38,604 bases of DNA from a virus: the IMG/VR virus record IMGVR_UViG_3300013297_000012, positions 1 through 38,604 of that record; one strand, written 5' to 3'. Each line of letters starts with the position of its first letter. Within the stretch, counting starts at the first letter, position 1. The notes under the pieces are model-generated. The model had not been told where the DNA came from. It was given only the letters and a program-made list of their open reading frames with translations, and searched no databases. Shown piece after piece: positions 30,935 through 37,473 of the stretch. Both the position numbers and the translations under genes were made by a program.

Positions 30935-31212
30935 GCCTGACATTCAATCAGTTTCAAGTCGAGTTGCGTAAGCGTGGCATCGATGGCAACATTGCCGTTG
31001 TGCTTACGCAGATGTATGAGCAACAGCGGGAAGGCATCGAACAGCTTGATCAGGCCATGAAAATTCTTGTGGCTTTGACTGAGACTGTGCAGAACTTTGT
31101 CGCGCTCAATGAGTCGATGGGTGGGCAGCTTGCACAGTTGCGTCAGCGTGTCGGGCTGCAAGAGGTTGTCGGTAGCGAACCGTTGACCGACGAGGGTGAT
31201 TATCATGGGTAA
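30931..31212 (+). CDS. Helical protein (93 aa)
   Basis: Begins in an ATGA overlap. It is mainly helical with heptad-like Leu/Val spacing (LTQMYEQQREGIEQLDQAMKI, VALNESMGGQLAQLRQRVG). Overlaps the next gene by 8 bases. Function unknown; part of a tightly packed run of small helical proteins from 30125. Confidence 0.7.
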   Translation: MSLTFNQFQVELRKRGIDGNIAVVLTQMYEQQREGIEQLDQAMKILVALTETVQNFVALNESMGGQLAQLRQRVGLQEVVGSEPLTDEGDYHG

Positions 31213-31771
31213 ACCTGTGTCTGGCTTCCTCGCGAATGACGGTTCATTCCACGAGACAGAAGCCGAAGCTGACTTCCGCGATGCGGAAGATGAAATACGC
31301 AATTGGTGTGTGAGTCACACAGTCAACGGTGTGCCCTACCCAGTTGATGACAATGCTCTCTTGGAGTATGTCGAGGCCTTGGCCGATCCCATTTATCGTT
31401 ATCTCAACGCCAAGGATCGGATCGATGTCGAAACTGCCCGCAAGGAAACCAACGCAACGGTCGGTGGTATCAACCACGAAGAAAGCGAAAACTGGCAAGG
31501 CTCTCGTCACAAGTCCCTCGCTGATTACATTGCAGAGGTTTCCAAAACTGACGCACATTCGGCTGACGACGAAAGAGCAGAAAACGTCCCTGCATCCATA
31601 CTCGAACAGCCGACTGACGGACATGAACCAGTGCCCGACGTGGGGAGTAGTCCACCCGCAGAAAGTGTACTCGACCAACGCCCGAGCGATGGCTCTCGAA
31701 GCCGGAAGCGCCATGCACGAGGTATTCGCGGCGGTTCGGCTGTGGCAACTGATGCAGAGGATGGGTCTTAA
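31205..31771 (+). CDS. Protein of unknown function (188 aa), 3' end overlaps nuclease gene
   Basis: GAGGGTGATTATC precedes the ATG. The first 140 residues look ordered and acidic (HETEAEADFRDAEDEIRNWC, ALLEYVEALADPIYRYLNAKD). The last 45 are Ser/Arg/Gly-rich and lie over the start of the nuclease gene in another frame, so the tail may be a by-product of the overlap. A palindrome copy is translated as VSHT near residue 36. No family recognised. Confidence 0.65.
   Translation: MGKPVSGFLANDGSFHETEAEADFRDAEDEIRNWCVSHTVNGVPYPVDDNALLEYVEALADPIYRYLNAKDRIDVETARKETNATVGGINHEESENWQGSRHKSLADYIAEVSKTDAHSADDERAENVPASILEQPTDGHEPVPDVGSSPPAESVLDQRPSDGSRSRKRHARGIRGGSAVATDAEDGS
31307..31321. repeat. Palindrome TGTGTGAGTCACACA (exact) inside coding sequence
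   Basis: A perfect 15-bp copy within the 188-aa gene, read as CVSHT. Confidence 0.95.
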
Positions 31772-32612
31772 GAGACATGCAAAGGTTAATGGTGAGAGGC
31801 TATTTGGCCGTACCCGGTGGAATGAGGTCATTGGAGCAGTTGATTGGGAACTCGATGAACGCGAGCAACTTCTGCAATTTGCCTTTGCGGTTCTACACAG
31901 CGGAAAGTTCTTTGATGATCCATCGGATGACGTCCGAACCATCAGCAACATGGAAATGGCCACCATTGTCTATGTGGATGAACAGCTTCCCAAAATGGAC
32001 AATTGGCCGATATGGGTTGCTGACAAGAAAGACCCCAATTGCCTCGTCGGAGTTGAGCAGGTCTTTGACGTTGTCCTCTATTACGAGGATGGACGAGCCA
32101 TTCGTTTCGCGGGTACGATCGACGGATTGGTGTTGGACCTGCATCGGGGCGGAAGACCTACACTTGATGAGAACAAGACTGCTTCAAGGCTTGATGACGG
32201 ATGGATCATGTCTTTCGATATGTCACATCAAGTCACGGGTTATCTTACCGCTGCTTCTACTTACTTCGGATTTGGCATCGCTCATTCCCGTATCCAAGGA
32301 TTGAAGGTCAAGCCGAGCGGAAGGGGAGACGATAAATATGTCAAGGTCGTATCGCGAACAGCCGACTCTGTACGTACTTGGGCTGCTTGGTTCAGACACA
32401 CCGTTGAGCTTTTCGAGGCTTACAAAGACGATTGGGAGCACGCGCCAAGATACACCCATTCGTGCAACCGTTATTTTCGTCCATGTTCGCTCGTCCAGTT
32501 TTGTGGCGATACACCGGATGGTCGCATCGAGCAATGGGCTTCGATGGAAAAACCTCCGGGCTCACCTACAGAGCAAGCGATTGCTGGCGAACGATCCGTG
32601 AGAGAACTATGA
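31623..32612 (+). CDS. PD-(D/E)XK nuclease with Fe-S cysteines (RecB/Cas4-like)
   Basis: This 329-aa nuclease is placed at the ATG of MNQCPTW because Cys4 is expected at this point. It then shows ALEAGSAMHEVFA (His32), VEQVFDV (Glu145), GTIDGLVLD (Asp167), the catalytic E-x-K at LDENKTA (Glu183, Lys185) and MSHQVTGYL (Gln203). Three Cys follow at 283, 290 and 296 (SCNRYFRPCSLVQFC). Four Cys around a nuclease core are typical of Cas4/AddB-type 4Fe-4S nucleases. It probably processes DNA ends with the ATPase and helicase downstream. It overlaps the previous gene by 149 bases. Confidence 0.82.
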   Translation: MNQCPTWGVVHPQKVYSTNARAMALEAGSAMHEVFAAVRLWQLMQRMGLKRHAKVNGERLFGRTRWNEVIGAVDWELDEREQLLQFAFAVLHSGKFFDDPSDDVRTISNMEMATIVYVDEQLPKMDNWPIWVADKKDPNCLVGVEQVFDVVLYYEDGRAIRFAGTIDGLVLDLHRGGRPTLDENKTASRLDDGWIMSFDMSHQVTGYLTAASTYFGFGIAHSRIQGLKVKPSGRGDDKYVKVVSRTADSVRTWAAWFRHTVELFEAYKDDWEHAPRYTHSCNRYFRPCSLVQFCGDTPDGRIEQWASMEKPPGSPTEQAIAGERSVREL

Positions 32613-32689
32613 CCGAGGCGTTATATTACGTTGGTCTAGTCATTGGGCTGTGCATACTGTTCGCTATGTTCGCTCGTCTGTTCCGCTAA
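32609..32689 (+). CDS. 26-aa membrane peptide
   Basis: ATGA overlap with the nuclease stop, GAGAGAACT upstream. The whole peptide is one hydrophobic helix (ALYYVGLVIGLCILFAMFARL) with a basic end. It is too short to assign; its tight coupling to the nuclease gene suggests it is real. Confidence 0.5.
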   Translation: MTEALYYVGLVIGLCILFAMFARLFR

Positions 32690-32692
32690 CAT

Positions 32693-32707
32693 TGTGTGAG
32701 TCACATG
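32693..32707. repeat. Palindrome TGTGTGAGTCACATG, last bases form a start codon
   Basis: The final ATG of this copy is the start of the 66-aa gene. Confidence 0.9.
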
Positions 32708-32905
32708 AAACGAGATAAGCTGGTTGATCTCAAATACTTCTCAGTGGTGCATGAGACTGATGATGCCTATCTGATCTGCTTTGATGCAGACAAAGAGTCA
32801 GTGTGGCTCCCGAAGTCTCAGTGTCAGCTTGACGAAGACGATAACATTGCCACGATGAAAGAGTCGTTGGCGATTGAGAAGGAAATCGAGGAATACGCAA
32901 TATGA
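32705..32905 (+). CDS. Small protein (66 aa) starting inside a repeat
   Basis: The ATG is the end of the palindrome copy; the only upstream SD-like bases are GAG in the repeat. The product is acidic and beta-like (DLKYFSVVHETDDAYLICFDA, DKESVWLPKSQCQLDEDD), followed by a short helix. It overlaps the next gene as ATGA. Function unknown. Confidence 0.66.
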   Translation: MKRDKLVDLKYFSVVHETDDAYLICFDADKESVWLPKSQCQLDEDDNIATMKESLAIEKEIEEYAI

Positions 32906-33351
32906 AAATGCAGGAAGTCGTTAAAGAGAAGGTCTCTTTTTGGTTGGAATGGCGTTCAATGGGCAATGCCTATTACGCTACGATGCAGATAGAGGAAGCG
33001 GATAGCGTCGCCAGTCGCAATCCCTCCTGTGTAAAGCGTGTTAAGCTTACCAAAGAAGAAGCGAACATGCCTCTTACCGATCTGATGAACAGATATCCCC
33101 GCCTCGACATCACTCTGGTTAACTATGAACGCCGTGTAGTCATGCCCGTTTATCGATACGGAAAAAAAGTTTTCGCTATCGCAATTTATGGCTTGACAAG
33201 GGCAGACATATCTGGTAGGGATGGCTATGAACCATTCGAAATTGTCCTAAAGCGGATGGGTCTCGACACTACTCGGTATCAGATATCGCCTCACGATGTC
33301 TTTGAGTGTGAGTCACACAACTACCAACCGCCGGAAAATACCAGAAAGTAA
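32902..33351 (+). CDS. Protein of unknown function (149 aa) with in-frame repeat
   Basis: Coupled by ATGA to the previous gene. It is alpha/beta-like (SFWLEWRSMGNAYYATMQIEE, YGKKVFAIAIYGLTRADISG, PFEIVLKRMGLDTTRYQISP). The palindrome copy lies near the C-terminus and is read as CESHN, in a different frame from the VSHT copies. No family recognised. Confidence 0.7.
   Translation: MKMQEVVKEKVSFWLEWRSMGNAYYATMQIEEADSVASRNPSCVKRVKLTKEEANMPLTDLMNRYPRLDITLVNYERRVVMPVYRYGKKVFAIAIYGLTRADISGRDGYEPFEIVLKRMGLDTTRYQISPHDVFECESHNYQPPENTRK
33305..33319. repeat. Palindrome AGTGTGAGTCACACA inside coding sequence
   Basis: Intact core in the 149-aa gene, read in the frame GAG TGT GAG TCA CAC. Confidence 0.93.
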
Positions 33352-33354
33352 GTC

Positions 33355-34236
33355 ATGGCGAAAGACAAGCCAAAGCATCCTACAAGCACACTAGCAGGTG
33401 GTATCAATGTCGTTAAAGGCCCAGAACTTCAAACTCGTATGGCAATCCTTCTTTGGGGAGCAGCCACTTGTGGTAAGTCAACTTTTGCTGCAACGGCTCC
33501 CGGTGATAAGCTGTGGCTTAGCTTTGGCGACAATGAGCATGTCTCTGTTGCTGGCCGTGATGATGTTTTCGTGGCCAATGTTAGCGATATGCGTTACGAC
33601 GATCTTTTTAAGCACGCTCAGTCTGATAACCCTTTTGGACTGGATCAGTACCTCGCCGAACATACCAACATCGCAACTGTGGTCGTTGACAGTACAACGG
33701 CTATCGAATACAAGGCACTCCAAAAAGCTGTGGGAACCGGAGTTGGAGCAGGCCGAGGCTTTACACCTACTATGGAAACGCCGGGGCTATCTGCCTACGG
33801 AGGAAGAAACGCTATTCTACTCGAAGTCATTACAGGCTTACTGCGTGTTACAGCCAAGCACGGAGTTCACATTATCTTCACCGCACACGAAGCAGACCCC
33901 GTGCTTGTTCCGGGTCAATCAGATACTATCGACTACATCGCAGTACAGTTGGGCGGAAAACTTGTTAATGGTGTTACATGGCGACTGTCCGAAATATGGT
34001 TCATGTCTCAAGAAACTACAGGAGACAGGGTTCGCAAGCTCGCTGTGCGCCCTACACGAAAGAGGCGCCCCATGAAGTCGCGCATGTTTGCGCAGAATGG
34101 AGACCCTGAGTTTACGCTGGACTACGACAACACAAAGCCCGACAAAGGGCAGATGACAATTGCCAAGTTTTACGACGAATGGGTTGACTCGGAATATTCG
34201 AAAATCCCTGTCCCCAAGACCGAGCGTAAGAAGTAA
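33355..34236 (+). CDS. Sak4-like RecA-fold ATPase
   Basis: This 293-aa protein has a P-loop at residues 35-43 (GAATCGKST), a Walker B strand at 107-112 (ATVVVD followed by STT) and a sensor-like strand (VHIIFTAHE). The pattern and length fit the Sak4 group of phage recombination ATPases, which help single-strand annealing together with an SSB. Neighbours support a recombination and replication role: nuclease upstream, possible ssDNA-binding protein and RecD-like helicase downstream. The ATG follows AGAAAGTAAGTC. Confidence 0.8.
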   Translation: MAKDKPKHPTSTLAGGINVVKGPELQTRMAILLWGAATCGKSTFAATAPGDKLWLSFGDNEHVSVAGRDDVFVANVSDMRYDDLFKHAQSDNPFGLDQYLAEHTNIATVVVDSTTAIEYKALQKAVGTGVGAGRGFTPTMETPGLSAYGGRNAILLEVITGLLRVTAKHGVHIIFTAHEADPVLVPGQSDTIDYIAVQLGGKLVNGVTWRLSEIWFMSQETTGDRVRKLAVRPTRKRRPMKSRMFAQNGDPEFTLDYDNTKPDKGQMTIAKFYDEWVDSEYSKIPVPKTERKK

Positions 34237-34257
34237 TCCGTGTGACTCACACACGGA
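34237..34257 (+). promoter_or_regulatory. Extended hairpin on a palindrome copy
   Basis: TCCGTGTG pairs with CACACGGA around ACTCA. The helix is shifted by one base from the repeat's own centre. Confidence 0.5.
34239..34253. repeat. Palindrome CGTGTGACTCACACA
   Basis: Between the ATPase stop and the next gene. Confidence 0.93.
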
Positions 34258-34274
34258 GTAACGGAGAGAGAACG

Positions 34275-34688
34275 ATGGATAGGTTTAAGGGTAGTGGTGC
34301 TATTGACGAACCGAAGCTGTCTCTTGATCAAGCCAAGGAAGCTGCGGCTGCGGGCAAGTTCCCGAAGGTTACGGAGCGTTCGATCAAGGACAAGATTGCT
34401 CACGTGGAGTTCATGGAACATCATGCGTCAACGACCGAAGGCGTCCTAACGATCTGCATCATCGAAATGTCGAATGGTTTCATGGTGCATGGTGTGTCGG
34501 CTGCGGCTGATCCGCGTAACCATGTGCTGGAAATCGGTCAGCGTTATGCGTTCGAGAATGCGTTCAAGAACCTTTGGCAGCTTGAAGGCTATCTGCTTCG
34601 TCAGCGTATCATCGAAGGTATGCCGACACCCGCCAATGGCGAAACTGATACGCGCACGACTGGAATTCAGGGCGGCGAGTCCTTCTAG
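34275..34688 (+). CDS. N4 gp49 / Sf6 gp66 family protein
   Basis: GGAGAGAGAACG serves the ATG. The 137-aa product contains the family core: LTICIIEMSNGFMVHGVSAAA, ADPRNHVLEIGQRYAFENAF, KNLWQLEGYLLRQRI. This family occurs in many phages next to recombination genes; its function is not established. The start further upstream within the repeat is rejected because it lacks a ribosome-binding site. Confidence 0.82.
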   Translation: MDRFKGSGAIDEPKLSLDQAKEAAAAGKFPKVTERSIKDKIAHVEFMEHHASTTEGVLTICIIEMSNGFMVHGVSAAADPRNHVLEIGQRYAFENAFKNLWQLEGYLLRQRIIEGMPTPANGETDTRTTGIQGGESF

Positions 34689-34867
34689 TCTGTGTGAGTC
34701 ACACTGAGGTCGCAGCGCGGTAACGTCTCGGATAACAAGTGTGCGCTTTCAAGGAACCGAGAGACCTAGTCTGATCCCTGTGTAGAGGGTCTAACGGGCA
34801 CGTGCCCAATACGGGATAGCTACACCTATCCCCCCAACTGGCTAAGCCAGAGAAAGAGTAACTACCT
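34689..34867 (+). promoter_or_regulatory. Multi-hairpin leader, no gene
   Basis: After a palindrome copy this 179-base gap holds several stems: CTCGG/CCGAG (around 34767-34811), CCCT-GTGTAG-AGGG, GGGCACGTGCCC, GGGATAG-CTACAC-CTATCCC and CTGGC-TAA-GCCAG. The last lies just before the next gene. No promoter or T run is seen. The density of hairpins suggests a regulatory leader. Confidence 0.55.
34691..34705. repeat. Palindrome TGTGTGAGTCACACT
   Basis: Start of the multi-hairpin leader, two bases after the TAG stop of the gp49/gp66-family gene. Confidence 0.93.
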
Positions 34868-35461
34868 ATGTCGATCCACAAACTGATCGTTGCCAGCCGT
34901 TACGCACTTGCTTCGTCCCTGCTCTCCGCATTTGCTGTGCGTATGGCCGATGACGAGGACGGTGAGACCTTGGGCATCATCGAGCTTGAAGACAATCTGG
35001 CCGATGCTGAGAAGCCCCCGGAACTCCCGGCTGGCAACTACACCGGCGAAATCCAGTCGGTGGAAGTCGCGACCTCGCAGAAGGGCAACGAGTATTTTGC
35101 AATTGCCTTCAAGATTGCTCCGTCGGAAATTCCCGCTGACATGCAGGATGACTTCGAAGACGGTGCGACCCTGTACTACAACCGCATCGTGAAGCCGAAG
35201 AAGGGTGATCGTCGCGGTCTGTACAATCTGCGTCAGTTCATCGAAAAGATCGGTCTCGACTCGAACACGACCACGATCGATCCGAACCAGTGGATGGGTC
35301 AGGAAGCTCGCCTCAAGGTTGTGCATGAGAAGTATCAGGGTGAGTCGCGTGCTCAGATCAAGAGCATCGAGTCGGCTGAGGGTCGTGCTCCGTCCAAGGC
35401 TCCGGCCAAGGAAGATGCTCCGGCTCCGAAGAAGGCTGCGGGCGCTCGCGGTCGTCGCTAA
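34868..35461 (+). CDS. Possible ssDNA-binding protein (DUF669-like)
   Basis: This 197-aa protein has the layout of phage SSB-like DUF669 proteins: PPELPAGNYTGEIQSVEVATS, KGNEYFAIAFKIAP, TLYYNRIVKPKKGDRRGLYNL and LRQFIEKIGLDS. It ends in a disordered Ala/Lys/Arg tail (KKAAGARGRR) rather than the acidic tail of bacterial SSB. A Sak4-type ATPase usually works with such a partner. The ATG has only a distant AAAGAG. An internal ATG at 34943 is an alternative start. Confidence 0.5.
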   Translation: MSIHKLIVASRYALASSLLSAFAVRMADDEDGETLGIIELEDNLADAEKPPELPAGNYTGEIQSVEVATSQKGNEYFAIAFKIAPSEIPADMQDDFEDGATLYYNRIVKPKKGDRRGLYNLRQFIEKIGLDSNTTTIDPNQWMGQEARLKVVHEKYQGESRAQIKSIESAEGRAPSKAPAKEDAPAPKKAAGARGRR

Positions 35462-35497
35462 GGGTTAGCGTTAACCATATTCGTTAACCATAACTAC

Positions 35498-35528
35498 CCC
35501 CGTGTGACTTTGTGTGAGTCACACGGGG
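35498..35528 (+). promoter_or_regulatory. 12-bp hairpin built from a palindrome copy plus a half site
   Basis: CCCCGTGTGACT pairs perfectly with AGTCACACGGGG around TTGTGTG. An extra half site duplicated upstream changes the fold, so the repeat's own symmetry and this stem exclude each other. No T run. Confidence 0.65.
35511..35525. repeat. Palindrome TGTGTGAGTCACACG
   Basis: Within the 12-bp hairpin ahead of the 68-aa gene. Confidence 0.93.
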
Positions 35529-35585
35529 TCTACGCAAATAGCGTGAGGCCTAGGCCGAAACCCCAATCAGCAAAGGAACAACCTC

Positions 35586-35792
35586 ATGTCTATTGATAAA
35601 GTGCCTATGGTTCTCATTGATCTCACTCAGAAGTTTGAGACTGGCGACGCCTCGTTAATTCTTCGTTGCGAGGGTGATTATGCCACGTTGATCAATACTG
35701 CGGCGAGTATCATGGGGATGCGTCAAGCTGAACTTCTCCGTACTTTGGCGATCGGCGGTGCGAAGAAGATTATAGAAGAAGCCGCTCGCTAA
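35586..35792 (+). CDS. Small helical protein (68 aa)
   Basis: AAAGGAACAACCTC precedes the ATG. It is mostly helical (TLINTAASIMGMRQAELLRTL, GGAKKIIEEA) with a short N-terminal strand (VPMVLIDLTQKFE). No family recognised. It is followed 12 bases later by the RecD-like helicase, so the pair is probably cotranscribed. Confidence 0.7.
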   Translation: MSIDKVPMVLIDLTQKFETGDASLILRCEGDYATLINTAASIMGMRQAELLRTLAIGGAKKIIEEAAR

Positions 35793-35804
35793 AGGGCGAA
35801 TACT

Positions 35805-37055
35805 GTGGCGAATGAAGGCAATGATAGTCTGGAACAAACTCATGCAATTGAACTTTGTGCAGACTTACAAATACGAATTGTCGGTGTCACCGGAGGGGCT
35901 GGCACCGGCAAAACCCGTACTCTTGGTAAGGCATTTGCCGAAGTGCGACGACAAGTGGGACGAGACAAAGTGGCTCTCTGCGCTCCAACAGGACGGGCCG
36001 CAAAACGAATACAAGAACTTACTGGCATCCCGGCAAAGACTGTTCATCGTCTATTGGAATTTCCTACGCCCGAGGATCATGAGGAAGCACGAATTGAAGG
36101 TGAGCCGCCTCCTGAAAATAAGCCTAAACGAAATCGACAATTCCCCCTCAAGGAACGAGTTGTCTTCGTTGATGAAGCTTCTATGTTGGGACCAACCCTA
36201 TACCAGCAACTCATGGAAGCACTTCCTACAAACGGGTGCATTCGTTTCTTCGGCGATAATAATCAGCTTCCCCCAGTTGAGTCCGACGGAGAAAGTGAGT
36301 CGCCATTCCTCAAGGTACTCAATAGACCCGACGGAAACGTTACCCTCACGCACAATTATCGAAGCGATGACTTCATTGTCTCTAATGCGTTGAGAATTCT
36401 AGAGGGGCGTGTTCCGATCCAGAACGAACGCTTTCGGATTATCTATGACGATAACCCGATTAAGCGCCTGATCCACTTCGCGACTAAAGACTTTATGGAC
36501 ATGGACCATCAGATCATCATGCCCACGAGACGAGGCAAGTACGGGACAATTCGAGTGAACCCGAGTTTGCAAGTCAAGTGGAATGGTCGTGGTCCTTGTT
36601 TGTTGCTTGAAAGGCATGACGATGGTGGGAAAGAACCGCAAGCCGATCTTGCCGTCCGTGGGCAGGATAAATTTCTCTGGACCAAAAACGACTACCAACT
36701 CAATCTGTTCAATGGCGAAATCGGGCAGATCGAATGGGTCAATGACGAAGATGGATCAATCGGCTTGCTTACACCTGATAGATCGCTGGTTGTGCCTCCA
36801 TCTGTTAGAGCCTACTCCCCATATCACGGACATGCAATTTCTTACGATCCGAGGAAAAGCATCGAGTTGGGGTACGCTATTACTACACACAAGTCACAGG
36901 GGAGTGAGTTTAAGACGATCATATACTGTATCACAGGCGGACAGTCGTGGCTTCTTAACCGTAAAAACTTCTACACTGCGGTTACAAGAGCAAAGCATAT
37001 GGTCGTATTGATCTGCGACCGTAGTGGAATGTTCCGGTCATTGAAGAAGTATTAG
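35805..37055 (+). CDS. RecD-like superfamily 1 DNA helicase
   Basis: This 416-aa protein starts at a GTG with AAAGGG upstream. Motifs in order: Walker A VTGGAGTGKT (residues 28-37), CAPTGRAAKRIQE (59-71), Walker B VVFVDEASML (119-128), GDNNQLPPVE (150-159), LTHNYRS (181-187), THKSQGSEF and YTAVTRAKHMVVL near the C-terminus. All SF1B core motifs are present; it is shorter than RecD2, lacking a large N-terminal domain. It should unwind DNA 5' to 3' during replication or recombination, next to the polymerase and nuclease. Confidence 0.9.
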   Translation: MANEGNDSLEQTHAIELCADLQIRIVGVTGGAGTGKTRTLGKAFAEVRRQVGRDKVALCAPTGRAAKRIQELTGIPAKTVHRLLEFPTPEDHEEARIEGEPPPENKPKRNRQFPLKERVVFVDEASMLGPTLYQQLMEALPTNGCIRFFGDNNQLPPVESDGESESPFLKVLNRPDGNVTLTHNYRSDDFIVSNALRILEGRVPIQNERFRIIYDDNPIKRLIHFATKDFMDMDHQIIMPTRRGKYGTIRVNPSLQVKWNGRGPCLLLERHDDGGKEPQADLAVRGQDKFLWTKNDYQLNLFNGEIGQIEWVNDEDGSIGLLTPDRSLVVPPSVRAYSPYHGHAISYDPRKSIELGYAITTHKSQGSEFKTIIYCITGGQSWLLNRKNFYTAVTRAKHMVVLICDRSGMFRSLKKY

Positions 37056-37057
37056 CC

Positions 37058-37294
37058 ATGATCATTCTTAGCGATCTTGAGTTGATCATCCAAGCGTTCA
37101 ACAATGTCGCTAAGACGTATGGTGGACGTACTGAGACCTTGCTCAAGAGCGTTGCGAAGGAAATCAACCGCCTTCATACCGCTCAAGAGCGAGGTAAGTC
37201 ACGAGAAATGACAAGGCGATATAGGGCAAATGATGCAGCCAGACGCGTCGGAGCCGAGTTGCCTTATCCTGAACTAGACGATATCCCATTCTAA
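37058..37294 (+). CDS. Small protein with SSB-type C-terminal tail (78 aa)
   Basis: The ATG is 2 bases after the helicase stop. The protein is helical and basic (DLELIIQAFNNVAKTYGGRTE, KEINRLHTAQERGKSREMTRR). It ends in PELDDIPF, the acidic tip with terminal Phe that bacterial SSB uses to recruit replication and repair proteins. No OB-fold is present. It could tether host SSB-binding proteins to the helicase or polymerase; this is inference from the tail. Its stop codon forms part of the next palindrome copy. Confidence 0.72.
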   Translation: MIILSDLELIIQAFNNVAKTYGGRTETLLKSVAKEINRLHTAQERGKSREMTRRYRANDAARRVGAELPYPELDDIPF

Positions 37295-37307
37295 TGTGAG
37301 TCACACA
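37293..37307. repeat. Palindrome variant AATGTGAGTCACACA
   Basis: The two diverged bases are the AA of a TAA stop, and the zinc-ribbon ATG begins 1 base after the copy. Confidence 0.9.
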
Positions 37308-37308
37308 G

Positions 37309-37473
37309 ATGCTAGAATGTCCAAGATGTAAATCATACAACACCGAACCCGGTTATGGACTTGCTGGCGGTGGTGGTATTGGACTGTATATGTACTGCAA
37401 CGATTGTGGGAACGTATACGCTAAGGCAGTTGAAAAAGACGAGAAAGACGACAATGGCCAAACCGAAGAATAA
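37309..37473 (+). CDS. Zinc-ribbon protein (54 aa)
   Basis: The short frame has two Cys knuckles, ECPRC (residues 4-7) and YCNDCG (30-33), with a Gly-rich spacer (GLAGGGGIGLYM) and an acidic/polar tail. This is a typical small zinc ribbon. The ATG is 1 base after a palindrome copy and has no other ribosome-binding site. It overlaps the polymerase start by 20 bases. Zinc ribbons of this kind often bind nucleic acid or partner proteins; the specific role is unknown. Confidence 0.75.
   Translation: MLECPRCKSYNTEPGYGLAGGGGIGLYMYCNDCGNVYAKAVEKDEKDDNGQTEE

Noticed and set aside
34720-34815. tRNA-like stretch (GGATAACAAG anticodon-like loop)
   Set aside because: No T-arm consensus GGTTC, no proper acceptor stem and no CCA-compatible end.
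35469-35493. Tandem GTTAACCATA as a replication-origin iteron
   Set aside because: Only two copies and no AT-rich or DnaA-box context.
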